Positions 63,055 through 64,000 of a stretch of DNA of 64,000 nucleotides are shown one piece after another. Every line of letters begins with the position of its first letter. Position 1 is the stretch's first letter. Where the stretch lies: positions 68,681 to 132,680 of the forward strand of contig JBJHDF010000009.1 in assembly GCA_050486405.1 (NCBI GenBank), written 5' to 3'. Made by a program: the position numbers and the translations under genes. The DNA comes from JBJHDF01 sp050486405. GTDB lineage: Bacteria; Pseudomonadota; Gammaproteobacteria; Pseudomonadales; Cellvibrionaceae. A model generated the notes under the pieces. It made no database searches. It was not told the origin of the DNA and saw only the letters and a program-made list of their open reading frames with translations.

Positions 63055-63182
63055 ATCAAGCACTCTGACCCCTTGATTCGCCAAACCAAAACCATCAAGC
63101 ACTCTGACCCCTTGATTCGCCAAACCAAAACCATCAAGCACTCTGACCCCTTGATTCGCCAAACCAAAACCATCAAGCACTC
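63055..63182 (-). repeat. 39-bp tandem array of the 23-nt repeat
   Basis: Full copies start at 63055, 63094 and 63133, a half copy at 63172; the period is exactly 39 bp. The 16-bp spacers are identical (TCGCCAAACCAAAACC), so this is a tandem duplication and not CRISPR. The last copy breaks off at 63182, where the group II intron sequence begins. Confidence 0.85.
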
Positions 63183-63242
63183 GGAGAGTAAGCCGGTTCC
63201 TCACCGAATGCACCCGCATCGGCTCGTCCCCGGCTCCTCGCA

Positions 63243-63275
63243 GAACCGGACTTGGAGTGTTACACCATCCGGCTC
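63243..63275 (-). ncRNA. Group II intron domain V-like hairpin
   Basis: GAGCCGGA at the 5' side pairs with TCCGGTTC at the 3' side, with a short inner GGTGT/ACTCC stem and an AA bulge, 33 nt in all, close to the standard 34-nt domain V. The maturase stop codon lies inside it. Confidence 0.6.
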
Positions 63276-64000
63276 CCAGCTTGAGTCTTCCACTTGGGCA
63301 CGGGATAAAGGTCATGCACGATCCGCGCCGTTGGCATCAGCGGCTGCACTGCCGCACCAAAGGTTTTCCAGTTCAGGGAACGTCGCTGGCTTCGGCGGTT
63401 CAACCATTTGAACAGGTAGCGAACCGCATGGTAGATGTAGCTCCCCACACGTCGACCGTTGCCGCTCACTCCATAGTACTGAATATGCCCTTGCAGGTGC
63501 CGCCTGACGTAGGCCACCATGGCCCTGCCCCCAGCACTGCGCATTACGCTCAGGCGCTCACTCAGTAGCTTGAGCTTCTTGCGTTTGCGCTTTCCGTCGG
63601 TTTTACGCCCTACGACGAAGCGGCCGCTACGGCTGAGTCCTACGTAGTGGGTAAAGCCCAGGAAGCTGAAAGTGCGGGCTTTTCGGGTGCTTCGCGCTTT
63701 GTGGCGCAACGCCGTGCTGCCAAAGCGCAGAATCGCGGTCTTACTGGGCTCAACCTCCAGGGCGAACTCGGCCAGGCGCTCTTTCATCTCCCGATGGAAG
63801 CGTTTGGCGTCCCCTTCGTACTGGAAGCAGGCGACATAGTCGTCGGCATAGCGCACGAGGCAGGCTTTACCCTGACACTGCCGGGCGAAGCGCTTCTCGA
63901 ACCACAGGTCCAGTACGTAGTGCAGGTAGATGTTCGCCAGCACCGGGGAGACGAGCCCGCCTTGCGGTGTCCCCTCCAGTGTCGCATCGAAAACCCCATC
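63260..64000 (-). CDS. ltrA: Group II intron reverse transcriptase/maturase, C-terminal part
   Basis: The frame is open to the right edge. It shows RT domain 4 (TLEGTPQGGLVSPVLANIYL), the catalytic YADDYVACFQ, thumb region (LEVEPSKTAILRFG) and domain X (VMRSAGGRAMVAYVRRHLQG; IQYYGVSGNGRRVGSYIYHA), ending GSRMV. It splices and mobilises its intron. No HNH endonuclease domain follows domain X. A GTG at 63943 is internal to the RT and not a real start. Confidence 0.92.
   Translation of the reverse strand, partial: DGVFDATLEGTPQGGLVSPVLANIYLHYVLDLWFEKRFARQCQGKACLVRYADDYVACFQYEGDAKRFHREMKERLAEFALEVEPSKTAILRFGSTALRHKARSTRKARTFSFLGFTHYVGLSRSGRFVVGRKTDGKRKRKKLKLLSERLSVMRSAGGRAMVAYVRRHLQGHIQYYGVSGNGRRVGSYIYHAVRYLFKWLNRRSQRRSLNWKTFGAAVQPLMPTARIVHDLYPVPKWKTQAGSRMV

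Larger units (their letters stand above)
63183..64000 (-). mobile_element. Group II intron, 3' part (continues beyond window)
   Basis: Contains the maturase frame, a domain V-like hairpin and a short 3' end that meets an interrupted copy of the 23-nt repeat. The 5' domains lie outside the window. The exact 3' boundary is uncertain by several bases. Confidence 0.75.

Noticed and set aside
63055..63182. Regular repeats resembling a CRISPR array
   Set aside because: The 16-bp spacers are identical and there are no cas genes; this is a tandem duplication.
62899..63411. ORFs reading through the 39-bp repeats on both strands
   Set aside because: The repeat has no stop codon in some frames, so the translations are just repeated peptides.

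Overview
The window is about 64 kb of a moderately GC-rich gammaproteobacterial chromosome. Core proteins (RecA, ProS, GltA, SucA-D, SdhA-D, Prc, LpdA) are plainly gammaproteobacterial. A poly-serine-linker lipoprotein, the alternative carboxyspermidine route to spermidine and several outer-membrane systems suggest a marine Cellvibrionales-type organism. That placement is an inference, not a proof. No rRNA, tRNA or CRISPR array was seen.

Layout. 1-1.7 kb: end of a PRPP-synthase-like gene overlapping copC and copD. 1.75-3.5 kb (minus): a two-gene candidate RiPP locus, with a 78-residue Cys-containing precursor followed 3 nt later by a DUF692 (MNIO) enzyme fused to its partner domain. 3.7-7.4 kb: a lipoprotein gene, a filamentous-haemagglutinin remnant, a DUF433/DUF5615 toxin-antitoxin pair and a transposase. 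7.4-13.4 kb: a poly-serine lipoprotein and the imuA-imuB-imuC (dnaE2) mutasome operon behind a LexA box. 13.5-18.2 kb: a small inverted-repeat element, prc, xthA and a TPR-methyltransferase. 18.3-26.1 kb: an envelope locus (lipoprotein hydrolase, lipoprotein caspase, autotransporter barrel) facing a membrane Ser/Thr kinase and a degenerate hybrid histidine kinase; these two follow the speA, carboxyspermidine dehydrogenase and decarboxylase genes (26.1-30.4 kb). 30.5-41.7 kb: sdhCDAB-sucAB-lpd-sucCD, divergent from gltA (42.2-43.4 kb). 43.8-55.7 kb: outer-membrane barrel, HU-like protein, HIT protein, proS, lytic transglycosylase, RND pump with adaptor, recX, a DUF4136 lipoprotein and recA with two SOS boxes.

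From pncC (cinA) at 55.7 kb to the right edge the DNA turns into an accessory zone. A 78-bp copy of the pncC 5' end bounds an island carrying a broken toxin-antitoxin pair and an AbiE module. Beyond it lie an orphan HTH antitoxin, a RAYT transposase with REP-like hairpins, AT-rich orphan genes, Rhs fragments, an IS remnant and the 3' part of a group II intron. A 23-nt palindromic repeat (arms ATCAAG and CTTGAT) recurs only here. It repeatedly sits in sense orientation at the 3' end of a gene or gene fragment, and it forms a 39-bp tandem array that the intron appears to interrupt.

The two most promising leads for undescribed biology are the MNIO/three-cysteine precursor pair at 1.75-3.5 kb and the repeat-bounded gene-fragment mosaic at 56-63 kb. 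The lipoprotein caspase/autotransporter locus is a third.
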